Source of the DNA: Acidobacteriota bacterium
GTDB lineage: Bacteria; Acidobacteriota; Terriglobia; Terriglobales; Acidobacteriaceae
Assembly: GCA_018268775.1 (NCBI GenBank)
Contig: JAFDVV010000032.1
Location: forward strand, 31,081-86,370
DNA: 55,290 nt
Direction of reading: 5' to 3'
Positions 1-9,154 of this stretch are shown piece by piece. The notes below the pieces were generated by a model. The model was not told the DNA's origin. It did no database searches and saw nothing but the letters and a program-made list of their open reading frames with translations. Position 1 is the first letter of the stretch, and every line of letters begins with the position of its first letter. Both the position numbers and the translations under genes were made by a program.

Positions 1-389
1 CGCCCCTGCAGCACCGGGTCGATGTTCGCAAGAAAAAGATAGTCGCTGTCCTTGTACTTCTCCGGAATCTTCGGCTCGAAGGTCTGAAACACATTGAGGT
101 CGGTCCCCAGCGTCTGCGCCTCGTTCAGGTTGTTGACGTACGACCCGGTCCAGTGAAAGCTCAACCCATCGGCGTGCTCGATGCCCGTCGTATCGATTCC
201 ACGCTTTGTAAAGACAGCCTCGTGCTCAGCAGTAAAGTCCTTGCCGACAACGGCGATCACGCGCACATCGGTAAAGTAGCTTGCAGCAAGCGAAAAGTGT
301 GTCGCCGCGCCGCCCAGGCAATGGTCGACCGAACCGCTCGGCGTCTGAATGCTGTCGAACGCCACTGAACCAACAACAAGAATGGACAT
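1..389 (-). CDS. PfkB-family carbohydrate/nucleoside kinase (N-terminal part, cut by window edge)
   Basis: The first 129 codons of a ribokinase-like (PfkB) kinase are present; the gene runs off the left edge. The protein begins MSILVVGSVAFDS, the typical first beta strand with the substrate-binding Asp, followed by the glycine pair in CLGGAATHFSLAASY and a GIDTTGIEH segment, all usual for this fold. The ATG is preceded by AAAGAGG at good spacing. It lies 42 bp downstream of mtnP on the same strand, so the two are probably cotranscribed. PfkB kinases phosphorylate sugars or nucleosides using ATP. The substrate cannot be read from this fragment; a role in nucleoside or sugar salvage beside mtnP is inference. 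Confidence 0.85.
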   Translation of the reverse strand, partial: MSILVVGSVAFDSIQTPSGSVDHCLGGAATHFSLAASYFTDVRVIAVVGKDFTAEHEAVFTKRGIDTTGIEHADGLSFHWTGSYVNNLNEAQTLGTDLNVFQTFEPKIPEKYKDSDYLFLANIDPVLQG

Positions 390-431
390 GAAACCTCTTT
401 CAAATAACTTTTTGCGTCAAAGCGTGACAGG

Positions 432-1289
432 CTACAGATACTTGTCCAACAACAGGCCCAGCTTCTGTTTTGTAGCCGCTGGAATCGCCTTACGGTCGGT
501 CAGGATCGCATACTTCAGGGCATCGCCGCAGGCGCAGGTCTTCTCTTTCGGCATCGCCGCGACAGCCGCGCGAACAACCTTTGCCGCATTCTCCGAGTTC
601 TGGTGCATCACCGCGACAATCTGGTCGACCGTCACATCGTCGTGCCCCTCGCGCCAGCAGTCGTAGTCCGTCACCATCGCCATCGTGGCATAGCAGATCT
701 CCGCCTCGCGGGCCAGCTTTGCCTCCTGCAGATTCGTCATGCCGATCACATCGGCTCCCCAGCTTCGGTAAAGGTTGGACTCCGCGCGTGTTGAAAACTG
801 CGGGCCCTCCATGCACACGTACGTCCCACCGCTCTTGCCCACAACGCCGGTCGCATCGCACGCCTTCTGAAACGTAGCCGAAACCGTCGCGCACACCGGG
901 TCTCCAAACGCCACATGGGCAACAATGCCATCACCGAAGAAGGTCGACACGCGCGCAAACGTACGGTCGATGAACTGGTCAGGCATCACAAAATCCGTCG
1001 GCTTGTGCTCTTCCTTCAACGACCCGACCGCCGAAACGGAGAGAATCCGCTCCACCCCAAGCATCTTCATCGCGTAGATGTTCGCGCGAAAGTTCAGTTC
1101 CGTCGGCAACAGCCGATGCCCGCGTCCGTGCCGCGCCAGAAAAGCGACCTTGCGGCCTTCAAGCTCGCCAAACACCAGCGCATCCGAAGGGTCGCCGAAC
1201 GGCGTCGATATCTTCTCTTCAGTCACGTTGGTCAGTCCGGGCATCGCATAAAGCCCGCTGCCGCCGATAATTCCAATCTCTGCCTTCAA
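432..1289 (-). CDS. mtnP: S-methyl-5'-thioadenosine phosphorylase
   Basis: A 285-residue enzyme of the PNP/MTAP phosphorylase family, which cleaves methylthioadenosine with phosphate to adenine and methylthioribose-1-phosphate. Visible motifs are GGSGLY near residues 9-14, RHGRGH near 53-58 (phosphate site), MEGPQFSTRAES from residue 160, and TDYDCW towards the C terminus. The last is characteristic of MTAP rather than purine nucleoside phosphorylase. The start codon is TTG, supported by AGGAGA just upstream and by the canonical N terminus MKAEIGIIGGSG. It sits 33 bp after the HExxH protein gene and 42 bp before the PfkB kinase, forming a three-gene run. The assignment is strong; the exact nucleoside preference is inferred from the motif. 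Confidence 0.93.
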   Translation of the reverse strand: MKAEIGIIGGSGLYAMPGLTNVTEEKISTPFGDPSDALVFGELEGRKVAFLARHGRGHRLLPTELNFRANIYAMKMLGVERILSVSAVGSLKEEHKPTDFVMPDQFIDRTFARVSTFFGDGIVAHVAFGDPVCATVSATFQKACDATGVVGKSGGTYVCMEGPQFSTRAESNLYRSWGADVIGMTNLQEAKLAREAEICYATMAMVTDYDCWREGHDDVTVDQIVAVMHQNSENAAKVVRAAVAAMPKEKTCACGDALKYAILTDRKAIPAATKQKLGLLLDKYL

Positions 1290-1322
1290 AGTGCTATCTC
1301 CTGCAACGGCCCGAGGCCGAAG

Positions 1323-2885
1323 CTATCTCGTAGAACGTCCTTCAGAAGTATACCGTCCGGGTACAGCGAACCTCATCATTCCGAACGACCGCATCATTCC
1401 TGCCAGCGACATCGCAGGCTCGTGCCTCGCACCTGCCAGACGCAGCGGGCCTTCGCTCTGCACACTCGCAATGCTGTCTCTCAGCTTCCGGGCCTGCGAA
1501 AGCTCGAACCCCTCGCTTACAAACACGCTCGACCCCGCGATCGAGATCAGCACATCGCCCTCGTTCGTCGAAAAAACCTGCTCATTCTCATCAGCCTCAT
1601 CCTTCTCGCGACGCATCACCTTCGAGTACTTGCGCGGAATCTGCGCCGCATAGATGCGCATGAACGTCTTCGCCGAATCGGGGTTCTTCCATCGCGACTC
1701 ATACAGCAGCCCCAGCGAAGCCGTCGTCTCCTTCTCCGCCGCAGTCGCTGCCTTGCGCTGAGCGGCATAGTAGATGCCGCCATCCCAGTCGGGAGCCAGA
1801 CCGCTCGCCATCTCGCGTCCACCAAAAAGCTCCGCAAGAATGCGCACATCCAGCTCGCCCATCACTCCCAGGTCATACGGTTCATAATCAGCCTCGATCA
1901 GCGGATGGATGTCCGGCAACCGCAGCACCGGAACTGGCGCATGGGCGATATACGCCTCTGGGTGCAGAATCTCGAAGCTCGACGACGGCGGGTTGGCCAG
2001 CACACCGCCAAACGCCGCCTCTTTGCCACCCTTCGTCAGCACGGCATGCTCAAACGCCAGACCATCGCTGTAAGGAAACAGCAGCGACTCCTGCAACAGC
2101 AACGGAGCACGCGCCATCACAGGCGAATTGCCGTTGTCCGCGGTTGCATCTTTCAACTTGGCCATCTGCTCTGGAGCGACATCCGCAATCGTCCTGCCCG
2201 TGGGCTTCAGCGTGTAATCGACGAACACCGCCATCGCCTGACCTTCGGCAACAGCCTCGCGCGCCGTCTCCGCCTCATCCACCAGCAGGTGTTTGTTGTC
2301 GTCCTTCACATTGCGCGACGTATCGTTCAGGCTCACATCCGACCACTTCGTCAGGTCCACCTTTTGGTCCTGCAACGCATGCGTCAGTTCGTGCGCCAGC
2401 ACCGACTTCTGCTCGTCCGGCTCGATCCAGTCCAGCAGATTCACCGTCTTCGTCTTGTTGTCGTAAAAGCCCGCAATCTGCTCCGTCAGCAGCGAGAGCA
2501 TAAACGGCCGCAGATGAAAATCCCTGTCCAGCAGACCGAACTTCTTCAGCACCAGCTCGGCGCGCTGCATCCGCTTCACGCTCTCGTCTTCGTCGAACTT
2601 CTTCGTCAGATACTTCGTCACCTCATCGCGCGAGATCAGCTTGCGCTTTACGCTGTGCTCAATGGGCAGCTTCGTGTCCGCGCTGACAAAGCCAAGGATC
2701 TCATCGACCGAGCGGAACAACTCCTTCGCCTGCTCCTTCGTCATGGGAGCCTGCGACTTGGAAGGAGCTTTCTCTGCTGACGCTGCCTGGCCTGCGCAAA
2801 CGCCCGTACCGGCAAGCGCACAGCCTGCAAACAAAGCCCCGGTTACAACCCACCGCTCGAATCTTCCCACCCTGCCTTCACCCAT
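1323..2885 (-). CDS. Exported protein with HExxH metallopeptidase motif
   Basis: A protein of about 520 residues that I cannot place in a named family. It opens with a basic stretch, a hydrophobic segment and an Ala-rich end (GVCAGQA), which reads as a Sec signal peptide. Near residues 175-179 it has HELTH inside LAHELTHALQDQ, the zinc-binding HExxH motif of gluzincin-type peptidases; the third zinc ligand is not obvious. The remainder is soluble, with no other membrane segment. I chose the ATG at 2885. An in-frame TTG at 2909 would add eight Arg/Gly-rich residues and run close to a TATAAT belonging to the divergent ygfZ gene. It precedes mtnP by 33 bp. A periplasmic protease role is inference. 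Confidence 0.75.
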   Translation of the reverse strand: MGEGRVGRFERWVVTGALFAGCALAGTGVCAGQAASAEKAPSKSQAPMTKEQAKELFRSVDEILGFVSADTKLPIEHSVKRKLISRDEVTKYLTKKFDEDESVKRMQRAELVLKKFGLLDRDFHLRPFMLSLLTEQIAGFYDNKTKTVNLLDWIEPDEQKSVLAHELTHALQDQKVDLTKWSDVSLNDTSRNVKDDNKHLLVDEAETAREAVAEGQAMAVFVDYTLKPTGRTIADVAPEQMAKLKDATADNGNSPVMARAPLLLQESLLFPYSDGLAFEHAVLTKGGKEAAFGGVLANPPSSSFEILHPEAYIAHAPVPVLRLPDIHPLIEADYEPYDLGVMGELDVRILAELFGGREMASGLAPDWDGGIYYAAQRKAATAAEKETTASLGLLYESRWKNPDSAKTFMRIYAAQIPRKYSKVMRREKDEADENEQVFSTNEGDVLISIAGSSVFVSEGFELSQARKLRDSIASVQSEGPLRLAGARHEPAMSLAGMMRSFGMMRFAVPGRYTSEGRSTR

Positions 2886-2918
2886 CCGTCGCCGCACTCC
2901 GCCTCGCAATCAACCCGC

Positions 2919-2924
2919 TATAAT
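2919..2924 (+). promoter_or_regulatory. Probable -10 box for ygfZ operon
   Basis: A perfect TATAAT lies 32 bp before the ygfZ ATG in the divergent gap. The -35 region at 17 bp spacing is poor, so this is a moderate call based on one hexamer. Confidence 0.4.
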
Positions 2925-2955
2925 CAAGTGTACGCAGAGTTCTCTGCGTCGTCCT

Positions 2956-3990
2956 ATGACCACGGCCGCAACCTCCAATCCGCCACAGGAAGCCATCTCA
3001 ACATCCCAGCCCCAGCTTGCGGCCCTGCTCCACGGTGCAGCCGTTGCAACGCTTGACCAGACAGGCTGGCTCCGCGTCACCGGCTCCGACCGCGTGCGCT
3101 GGCTCAATGGCATGGTCACCAACTCCGTGCAGGATCTCGCCCCCGGCCAAGGCGCGTACAACTTCTTCCTCAACGCGCAGGGACGCATCCAGGGCGACGG
3201 TTACATCTTCGCCTCGCCCGACGCGCTACTCATCGAAACCGCATGTCAACAGGTCGCCACGCTCATCCCCTACCTCGACCACTACATCATCATGGACGAC
3301 GTTGAGCTGGCCGACGCCTCCGACATCCGCCACGGCATCAGCCTCATCGGCCCTGAGGCCACTGCTCTTCTTACAAAGCTCGGCCTCGATACCTCCCAAC
3401 TCGCCGAACTCGAAAGCGCCTCGCTCCCGTGGAACTCGACAACCGTCACCGTCATCCACGCGTTCAGTGCGCTCGTCCCCCGCTTCGAGCTCTGGGTTGA
3501 CACCTCTGCCGATGCCGAAGCCCTGCTCGATGCTGTAAAGAACTCCGGCGCCGTTCTCACCGGCGCGGCTTCGCTTGAAGCGCTGCGCATCATCGAAGGC
3601 ACGCCTCTCTACGGCACCGACGTTCGCGACCGCGACCTGCCGCAGGAGACCAACCAGACCCGCGCCCTGCACTTCGCCAAGGGCTGCTATCTCGGTCAGG
3701 AGATCGTCGAGCGCATCCGTTCGCGCGGCAACGTGCACCGTACCTTTACCGCCTTCCGCCTCGAAGGTTCCGTACCCGCATCCGGCACCGCGCTTGAATC
3801 GGCGGGCAAAGCAGCAGGCGAACTCACCAGCATCGTCTCTCTCACTGACGACCAAAATCAGCCGGTCACCCTTGCTCTCGGGTACGCCCGCCGCGAGGCG
3901 CTTGATCGCAACGAACCGTTAAGCTACTCCGGCGGTATCGCACATCCCGTCTCCATTCCTGCCGCAGCGGAGATCAAGCTCTCGCGCTGA
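2956..3990 (+). CDS. ygfZ: YgfZ/GcvT-domain folate-binding protein
   Basis: A 344-residue protein related to the T protein of glycine cleavage. The family signature K-G-C-Y-x-G-Q-E is present as KGCYLGQEIVERIRSRG near residue 240, and the N-terminal folate-binding part reads RVTGSDRVRWLNGMVTN. YgfZ proteins bind tetrahydrofolate and support assembly or repair of certain iron-sulfur enzymes such as MiaB. The open frame extends upstream to 2641, but the ATG at 2956 is the first start giving the expected N terminus and follows a TATAAT. It begins a four-gene plus-strand run (DUF1844, hydrolase, ribF) with gaps of 2 to 33 bp. The specific iron-sulfur client is unknown. Confidence 0.9.
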   Translation: MTTAATSNPPQEAISTSQPQLAALLHGAAVATLDQTGWLRVTGSDRVRWLNGMVTNSVQDLAPGQGAYNFFLNAQGRIQGDGYIFASPDALLIETACQQVATLIPYLDHYIIMDDVELADASDIRHGISLIGPEATALLTKLGLDTSQLAELESASLPWNSTTVTVIHAFSALVPRFELWVDTSADAEALLDAVKNSGAVLTGAASLEALRIIEGTPLYGTDVRDRDLPQETNQTRALHFAKGCYLGQEIVERIRSRGNVHRTFTAFRLEGSVPASGTALESAGKAAGELTSIVSLTDDQNQPVTLALGYARREALDRNEPLSYSGGIAHPVSIPAAAEIKLSR

Positions 3991-4023
3991 GCATCCGATA
4001 TTCCTAAGAAAGAGCTTTCAACC

Positions 4024-4632
4024 ATGTCCGAACAAAACAAGCCCTTCGTCGTCACCGACCGCCGTAAGTTCACTCTCGACGGAGAAGCACGCCCCGACGC
4101 CGACCCATCCCCGGAGCGCGACGAACGCGAAGCCGTCCAAGCCTCCGCTCCTATCGAGGTTCCACCTCCAGCCCCAGTCGAGACCGCCGAAGAAGAGCTC
4201 ACCGAAGCCGGGATGCCCGCTCTCACCGAGGAGCAGCTCGAACGCGCCCGCGCCGCCTACGAGGCAACCGCCGACCGGCTAGACACCGCCATCCGCGCCG
4301 CCAACCCCGGCATGGACCACCCTCCGGCCATGAGCTTCTCCGCTCTCGTGCAGTCCGTCTACATGTCGGCCATCGTGCAGCTTGGCGGAGCCACTCCTGA
4401 AGGTCAACAACCCCAGATCGACATCATCGGTGCGCGCCAGAGCATCGACATGCTCGCCGTACTCGCCAGCAAGACCAAAGGCAACCTCGACCCCACCGAG
4501 CAGCGCCTGCTCGATAGCGCTCTCTTCGAGCTGCGCATGGCCTTCCTCGATATCACCCAGGCGCTCGCTCGCTCCGCCGCGCCCAAAGCTCCCGGAACCC
4601 CAACCCCAGGCAAGCCGAGCATCGTTCGCTGA
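4024..4632 (+). CDS. DUF1844 family protein
   Basis: A 202-residue protein in two parts. Residues 1 to about 90 are acidic and Pro/Glu-rich with no evident fold. Residues from about 100 onward carry the DUF1844 pattern: FSALVQSVYMSAIVQLG, then ARQSIDMLAVLASKTKGNL, and an amphipathic helix LLDSALFELRMAFLDIT. The molecular function of DUF1844 is not established; it occurs widely in Acidobacteriota, Deltaproteobacteria and related phyla. It is placed 33 bp after ygfZ and 26 bp before the hydrolase gene, so cotranscription is likely. The tail is Pro/Ala-rich. Confidence 0.82.
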   Translation: MSEQNKPFVVTDRRKFTLDGEARPDADPSPERDEREAVQASAPIEVPPPAPVETAEEELTEAGMPALTEEQLERARAAYEATADRLDTAIRAANPGMDHPPAMSFSALVQSVYMSAIVQLGGATPEGQQPQIDIIGARQSIDMLAVLASKTKGNLDPTEQRLLDSALFELRMAFLDITQALARSAAPKAPGTPTPGKPSIVR

Positions 4633-4658
4633 TGACACCGAGGAGAGACTGCTAACGG

Positions 4659-5462
4659 ATGGAGGCGACCCTCACATTCCTCGGCACCGGCACCTCCATG
4701 GGAGTGCCCACGCTGGGCTGCGACTGCGCCGTCTGCGCCTCCTCCGTCAGCCCCACCGGCGACCCGCGCAACCGCCGCACGCGCCCATCGCTTCGCGTTG
4801 CCTACAACGGCCACACCGTCATCGTCGACACCGGGCCTGACTTCCATGCCCAGGCCATCCGCGAGAACGTCCGCCACATCGATGCCGTCCTCTACACCCA
4901 CGGACACGCCGACCACATCCTCGGCTTCGACGATCTTCGCCCCCTGAGCTTTCAGCTCAAGCACAGCCTGCCTCTCTACGCCGATAAGGAGACCGCCGAC
5001 ACCATCCGCCGCGTCTTCGACTACACCTTTCGCACTGACAATCGCTACCCCACCAGCGCCCGCGTTGAGATACACCCTCTCGACGAGACCACACCCGGCG
5101 CAGGTATCGATCTCTTCGGCGCGCGTTTCCAGCGCATCCCCGTCACCCACGGACGCCAGACCATCACCGGCTTCCGCTTCGGTTCCGCCGCTTACCTCAC
5201 CGACATGAGCGATATTCCGCCTGAGAGCATCCCGCTGCTCCAGGACCTCGACATCCTCATCCTCGACGCCCTGCGACGCCAGCCTCACCCTAGCCACTCG
5301 CACATCGAACGTTCGCTGGCCTACGTCGAAAAACTGAAACCCAAACGCGCCTACTTCACCCACATCAGCCACGACCTCGACCACGAGACAACAGAAGCCG
5401 AGCTGCCGCCCAACGTACGCCTTGCCTACGATGGCCTCCAGCTCACCTTCCATATCGCTTGA
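4659..5462 (+). CDS. PhnP-like metallo-beta-lactamase fold hydrolase
   Basis: A 267-residue MBL-fold enzyme. The metal motif HGHADH is at residues 81-86, with later histidines in VTHGRQ and HISHD and an aspartate in LTDMSD, giving a complete di-metal site. An extra cysteine cluster, CDCAVC at residues 21-26, resembles the structural zinc site of PhnP-type phosphodiesterases. PhnP cleaves cyclic phosphodiesters, but here no phosphonate genes are nearby, so the substrate is unknown. The stop codon is 2 bp from the ribF ATG, suggesting coupled translation. Confidence 0.85.
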   Translation: MEATLTFLGTGTSMGVPTLGCDCAVCASSVSPTGDPRNRRTRPSLRVAYNGHTVIVDTGPDFHAQAIRENVRHIDAVLYTHGHADHILGFDDLRPLSFQLKHSLPLYADKETADTIRRVFDYTFRTDNRYPTSARVEIHPLDETTPGAGIDLFGARFQRIPVTHGRQTITGFRFGSAAYLTDMSDIPPESIPLLQDLDILILDALRRQPHPSHSHIERSLAYVEKLKPKRAYFTHISHDLDHETTEAELPPNVRLAYDGLQLTFHIA

Positions 5463-5464
5463 AC

Positions 5465-6439
5465 ATGAAGATCTACCACTCACTCGCCGACCTCCCCGCC
5501 AGCTTCGGCCCCACCGTCGCCACCATCGGCAACTTCGACGGAGTACATCGAGGCCACCAGTGGGTCCTCGGCGAGGTGATTCGTCGCGCGCGCAAGCTCA
5601 AAGCCCGGTCGCTCGCCATCACCTTCGACCCGCACCCGGCTCGTGTGCTGCGCCCGCAGACCCCTCTTCCCCTGATCTCCCCTCTCGAAACGAAGCTCAC
5701 TCTTCTCAAGGCAACCGGAGTCGATGCAACGCTCGTACTTCCCTTCACCCCGGCACTCTCGCAGATGACCGCGCGCGACTTCGCCGCACACGTCCTCCAC
5801 GACAAGCTGGGAATCGTCGAGCTTCACGAAGGCGAAAACTTCCGCTTTGGCCACAACGCCGAAGCCGGAGTCGATTCGCTTGAAGCCCTCGGCCGCGAGC
5901 TTGGCTTCGGCGTCGTGGTCTATACCCCGCGCTCCACCCACGGCCTGGCCGTCTCCTCCAGCCAGATCCGCCAGCTCATCGCCCAAGGCAACGTCAGCCG
6001 CGCACGCGCCCTCCTCGGGCGTCCCTTCGCCATCCACAGTACACCCGACTCAGGCCGCGGCTACGGCACCAAGTACACCGTCCCCACCATCAACCTTGCA
6101 CCTTACAGCGAACTCATCCCGGCCATCGGCGTCTACATCACCACGCTCACCGTCAATGGAGAGACCTTCGACTCAGTCACAAACGTAGGCAATCGACCCA
6201 CCTTCGGAGCCGACTCCTTCACCATCGAGTCGCACCTTCTCAACTTTCACCCCATAGCCCTTCACCCGGACACCCCGCTCACCCTCGCTTTCCTGCACCG
6301 CCTTCGTGACGAGGTTCGCTGGCCCTCACCCGAAGCCCTGCGCGAGCAGATAAGCCGCGACGTCCGCCGCGCCCAACGCTACTTCAGCCTGTGCAGGTCA
6401 CTGACCTCCGCCCAAAACCATAAGGCCCTGTCATCCTGA
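5465..6439 (+). CDS. ribF: Bifunctional riboflavin kinase / FAD synthetase
   Basis: A 324-residue enzyme converting riboflavin to FMN and FMN to FAD. The N-terminal adenylyltransferase shows IGNFDGVHRGH (about residues 20-30), FDPHPARVL and SSSQIRQLI. The C-terminal kinase begins near residue 190 with GRGYGTKYTVPTINL, a longer form of the usual GRxLGxPTAN loop, and continues with the VTNVGNRPTF motif. I use the ATG at 5465, two bases after the upstream hydrolase stop; a TTG at 5459 is in frame but would overlap. Oddly, the stop codon lies inside a copy of the GTCATCCTGAG dispersed repeat that fills the downstream gap. Confidence 0.93.
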   Translation: MKIYHSLADLPASFGPTVATIGNFDGVHRGHQWVLGEVIRRARKLKARSLAITFDPHPARVLRPQTPLPLISPLETKLTLLKATGVDATLVLPFTPALSQMTARDFAAHVLHDKLGIVELHEGENFRFGHNAEAGVDSLEALGRELGFGVVVYTPRSTHGLAVSSSQIRQLIAQGNVSRARALLGRPFAIHSTPDSGRGYGTKYTVPTINLAPYSELIPAIGVYITTLTVNGETFDSVTNVGNRPTFGADSFTIESHLLNFHPIALHPDTPLTLAFLHRLRDEVRWPSPEALREQISRDVRRAQRYFSLCRSLTSAQNHKALSS

Positions 6440-6590
6440 GCGAGACCACAGATTCTTGTAAGGTGTTATCCTGAGCGAAGCGCACAGCGCGAAGTCGAAG
6501 GACCTGCATTCTTCCCAGCAAACCTCAGCAACACTCCTCTCACCGCCGCTGTCATCCCGAGCGAAGCGCAGCGGAGTGGAGGGATCTGCT
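6430..6590. repeat. Family-1 dispersed repeats, two copies
   Basis: Two copies of the GTCATCCTGAGCGAAGCG ... GAAGGACCTGC element occur after ribF, at about 6430-6508 (compound, with the head motif twice) and 6551-6590. The same head and tail recur in many gaps of this window. Together with the family-2 element they occupy most of the 348-bp gap between ribF and PBP1A; I see no gene in it. Confidence 0.85.
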
Positions 6591-6670
6591 TCTCTACCCA
6601 CATCTTTACTGAGCAGAACCGGCAACCAGCCCGTCTACACCTATTTCCCAAACGGTGTAGCTCGTTTTCA

Positions 6671-6748
6671 GGGCCAAAGGCCCGCTACATACCAGCCTGG
6701 GGCGAAGCCCCAGGTAAACAGTTCCTAAACGTATAGCGCTGAAGGCGC
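6671..6748. repeat. Family-2 three-hairpin repeat, copy A
   Basis: Three short hairpins, two with GAA and one with AAA triloops, occur in fixed order. GGGCC/GGCCC is at 6671-6683, CCTGGGGC-GAA-GCCCCAGG at 6696-6714, and GCGCT/GGCGC at 6736-6748. The linkers (ACATACCAG, AGGTAAACAG) are shared with a second copy at 25447. It lies just past the 3' end of the PBP1A gene. Confidence 0.85.
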
Positions 6749-6787
6749 GACACATCATGCAGCGCTACACCTGAAGGGACATCGCCC

Positions 6788-9154
6788 TTAAGGAGTTGTC
6801 TTTTCAGGCTGCGCGGTAGTCGTCGGAGCAGCCTGCTTCGGCGTCTCAGGCTCATCCTCATCGTCGTCTCTCGGCAACTGCTTCGGCGGCTCGGCATCCG
6901 GCTTCGTCACCGGCACATCGAGCTGCTTCTTCGGAGCCCCGGCCGCCGGGAACGTCTCGTCCGGCTTACCCGCGATCGCCTCGCGCATGAAGTCCATCCA
7001 GATCGGTAACGCCGCTCGCGCTCCCGTCTCTTTCTCACCCAGCGACTCGCGATCGTCATACCCAATCCACGTCCCGCACGTCACCGACGGAGAGAACCCG
7101 ATGAACCACGCATCTGTGTAGTCGTTCGTCGTTCCCGTCTTGCCGCCCAGCGGATGCTTCAGCTCCGACGCTCTCGCCGCAGTGCCCATCCGCACCACAG
7201 CCTGTAACATCTCCATCATCGTCCGCGCCGTGTCGACCGAGATCACCTCGCGAACATCGGGCGGTGTCTCATCCAGTGGCAGCCCGTCCGCCTGCTCCAC
7301 CTTGCGAATGTAGTGAGGCTCAATGCGAATCCCATCGTTCGGAAACACGCTGTACGCCCCCACCTGCTCGTAAAGCGTAATGTCGGCCGAGCCAATCGCC
7401 ACCGGCAGAAACGGCGGGATATTGCTCGTAATCCCAAACCGGTGCGCCGTCTCAATCACCTTGCGGATTCCCTCCCGCGCAGCCAGCTTCAGCGCCGGAA
7501 TGTTCCGCGAGTCCGCAAACGCATACAGCAGCGTCATCGGCCCCTTGTAGTTGCCTTCATAGTTGTGCGGTGTGTACGGCCCATTGGGAGTTGGAAACGT
7601 CGTCGGCCCGTCCACGATGATGTCCGTCGGCTTGGCCCCATCTTCCACCGCCGTCGTATAGACGTACGGTTTGAACGAGGACCCCACCTGCCGCTGCGCC
7701 TGCGTCGCGCGATTGAACTGCGACAGCGCAAAGTCGCGCCCCCCCACCATCGCCAGCACCTCGCCGCTCGCATTGTCCACCGCCATCAACGATGCCTGCG
7801 CCCCCGAGTCCTGCTCCAGCGAGGCCTTCCACGTCCCATCCGCCGCCTGCCCGGCGATCTTCACATAGACAACATCGCCCGACTTCAAAAAGCTGTCCGC
7901 ATCCGTATTCTGCGTCCATTTCCAGTCCTCGGGAGTAAGAACCGCGCGCTGCGATCCCAGCTTCACCACAACCTTCTTCGGCTCAACCGCGGTTACGACA
8001 CCATGAACATAAGCATCCTTGCCAAGAGGCTGCGACCAGTCCGGGTGAACATAGCTCTCGATATCCTGCCCTTCGAGAACAACGTTTTCCACCCGCGCCT
8101 TCCACCCGTGCCTGCGCTCATAGGCCGCCGCTCCATTCAACACAGCCTTGTTCGCCACACGCTGCAGGTCGAGGTCGAGCGTCGTATACACCCGCAGCCC
8201 CGCTCCATGCACCTCTTCCACGCCGTACTGTTTCTCCAGTTGCCTGCGAACCTCTTCGACGAAGTACGGAGCTTCACTGTTCGCCGGAGGCTCAATATGC
8301 AACCCCAACGGGGCCGCCTTCGCCGCCTCCGCCTGCGCGCGAGTGATCTTGCGGTCCTCCAGCATCTCGCTCAACACAAGATTCCGCCGCCGCAACGCCC
8401 TGTCCGGATGACGCACCGGCGAGTAATACTCCGGCCCCTTCGGCAACCCCGCCAGCAGCGCCGCCTCAGGCAGCGTCAGGTCTTTCACATGTTTGCTGAA
8501 GTAGTACTGCGCGCCCGCCTCAAAGCCATACGTCCCGCGCCCCAGATAAATCTGGTTCGCATACAGCTCGAAGATCTGGTTCTTCGTGAACCGCCTCTCG
8601 ATCTGCATCGAGAGGATGACCTCCTGAAACTTTCGTCCGAAGGTCTTCTCGTTCGACAAAAACAGGTTCCTTGCCAACTGCATCGTGATCGTCGACGATC
8701 CCTGCGAGCGCCGCTGATCGTGAAGGTCGCGATACGCCGCCCCGATTGCGCGAAACAGGTTCACACCCCAGTTGCTTTCAAAGCTCTTGTCTTCGATCGA
8801 GATGATCGCCTGCTTCAACACCGGAGGAAAATCCGTGTACGGCACCACCACGCGGCGCTCCAGCGCAAACGATCCAAAGACCTTGCCATGCACATCCAGC
8901 AGTTCGGTTGTCGTGCTCGGCCGGTAGCGCGTCAGGTCGTCCATCTGCGGCAGGTCGATCGAATAGACCAGCATCAACCCGCACATCGCGCCAAAGACGG
9001 CGGACAGTCCCAACAAGCTGTAGAAGGTAAACTTGCGCGCAATTCTGCGGCTGGGGTACTCCGGCCCCTCGATGATGCGGCGCACAAGACGCTGCCATTT
9101 TGGTTCGGGTTCAGCGACCGGGGGGAGGTCTTCGTGTCTGAAAAGACTCGGCAC
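6788..9154 (-). CDS. Class A penicillin-binding protein (PBP1A type)
   Basis: A 788-residue bifunctional peptidoglycan synthase. One membrane segment lies at about residues 43-66. The glycosyltransferase domain follows, with the catalytic Glu in SIEDKSFESN near 120 and GSSTITMQLARNL near 155. The transpeptidase domain has SSFK near 490 (acyl-serine), a Ser-Arg-Asn triad in the middle, and KTGTTND near 670. Between them sits an OB-like segment. The tail after the transpeptidase is Pro/Asp/Glu-rich. The start is GTG with AAGGG upstream; nearby ATG codons are out of frame. It polymerises and cross-links glycan strands at the outer face of the inner membrane. No partner gene is adjacent. Confidence 0.93.
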   Translation of the reverse strand: MPSLFRHEDLPPVAEPEPKWQRLVRRIIEGPEYPSRRIARKFTFYSLLGLSAVFGAMCGLMLVYSIDLPQMDDLTRYRPSTTTELLDVHGKVFGSFALERRVVVPYTDFPPVLKQAIISIEDKSFESNWGVNLFRAIGAAYRDLHDQRRSQGSSTITMQLARNLFLSNEKTFGRKFQEVILSMQIERRFTKNQIFELYANQIYLGRGTYGFEAGAQYYFSKHVKDLTLPEAALLAGLPKGPEYYSPVRHPDRALRRRNLVLSEMLEDRKITRAQAEAAKAAPLGLHIEPPANSEAPYFVEEVRRQLEKQYGVEEVHGAGLRVYTTLDLDLQRVANKAVLNGAAAYERRHGWKARVENVVLEGQDIESYVHPDWSQPLGKDAYVHGVVTAVEPKKVVVKLGSQRAVLTPEDWKWTQNTDADSFLKSGDVVYVKIAGQAADGTWKASLEQDSGAQASLMAVDNASGEVLAMVGGRDFALSQFNRATQAQRQVGSSFKPYVYTTAVEDGAKPTDIIVDGPTTFPTPNGPYTPHNYEGNYKGPMTLLYAFADSRNIPALKLAAREGIRKVIETAHRFGITSNIPPFLPVAIGSADITLYEQVGAYSVFPNDGIRIEPHYIRKVEQADGLPLDETPPDVREVISVDTARTMMEMLQAVVRMGTAARASELKHPLGGKTGTTNDYTDAWFIGFSPSVTCGTWIGYDDRESLGEKETGARAALPIWMDFMREAIAGKPDETFPAAGAPKKQLDVPVTKPDAEPPKQLPRDDDEDEPETPKQAAPTTTAQPEKTTP

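Noticed and set aside
915..2780. A 621-codon frame opposite mtnP and the HELTH protein
   Set aside because: Same shadow composition and no ribosome site; the minus-strand genes are strongly supported.
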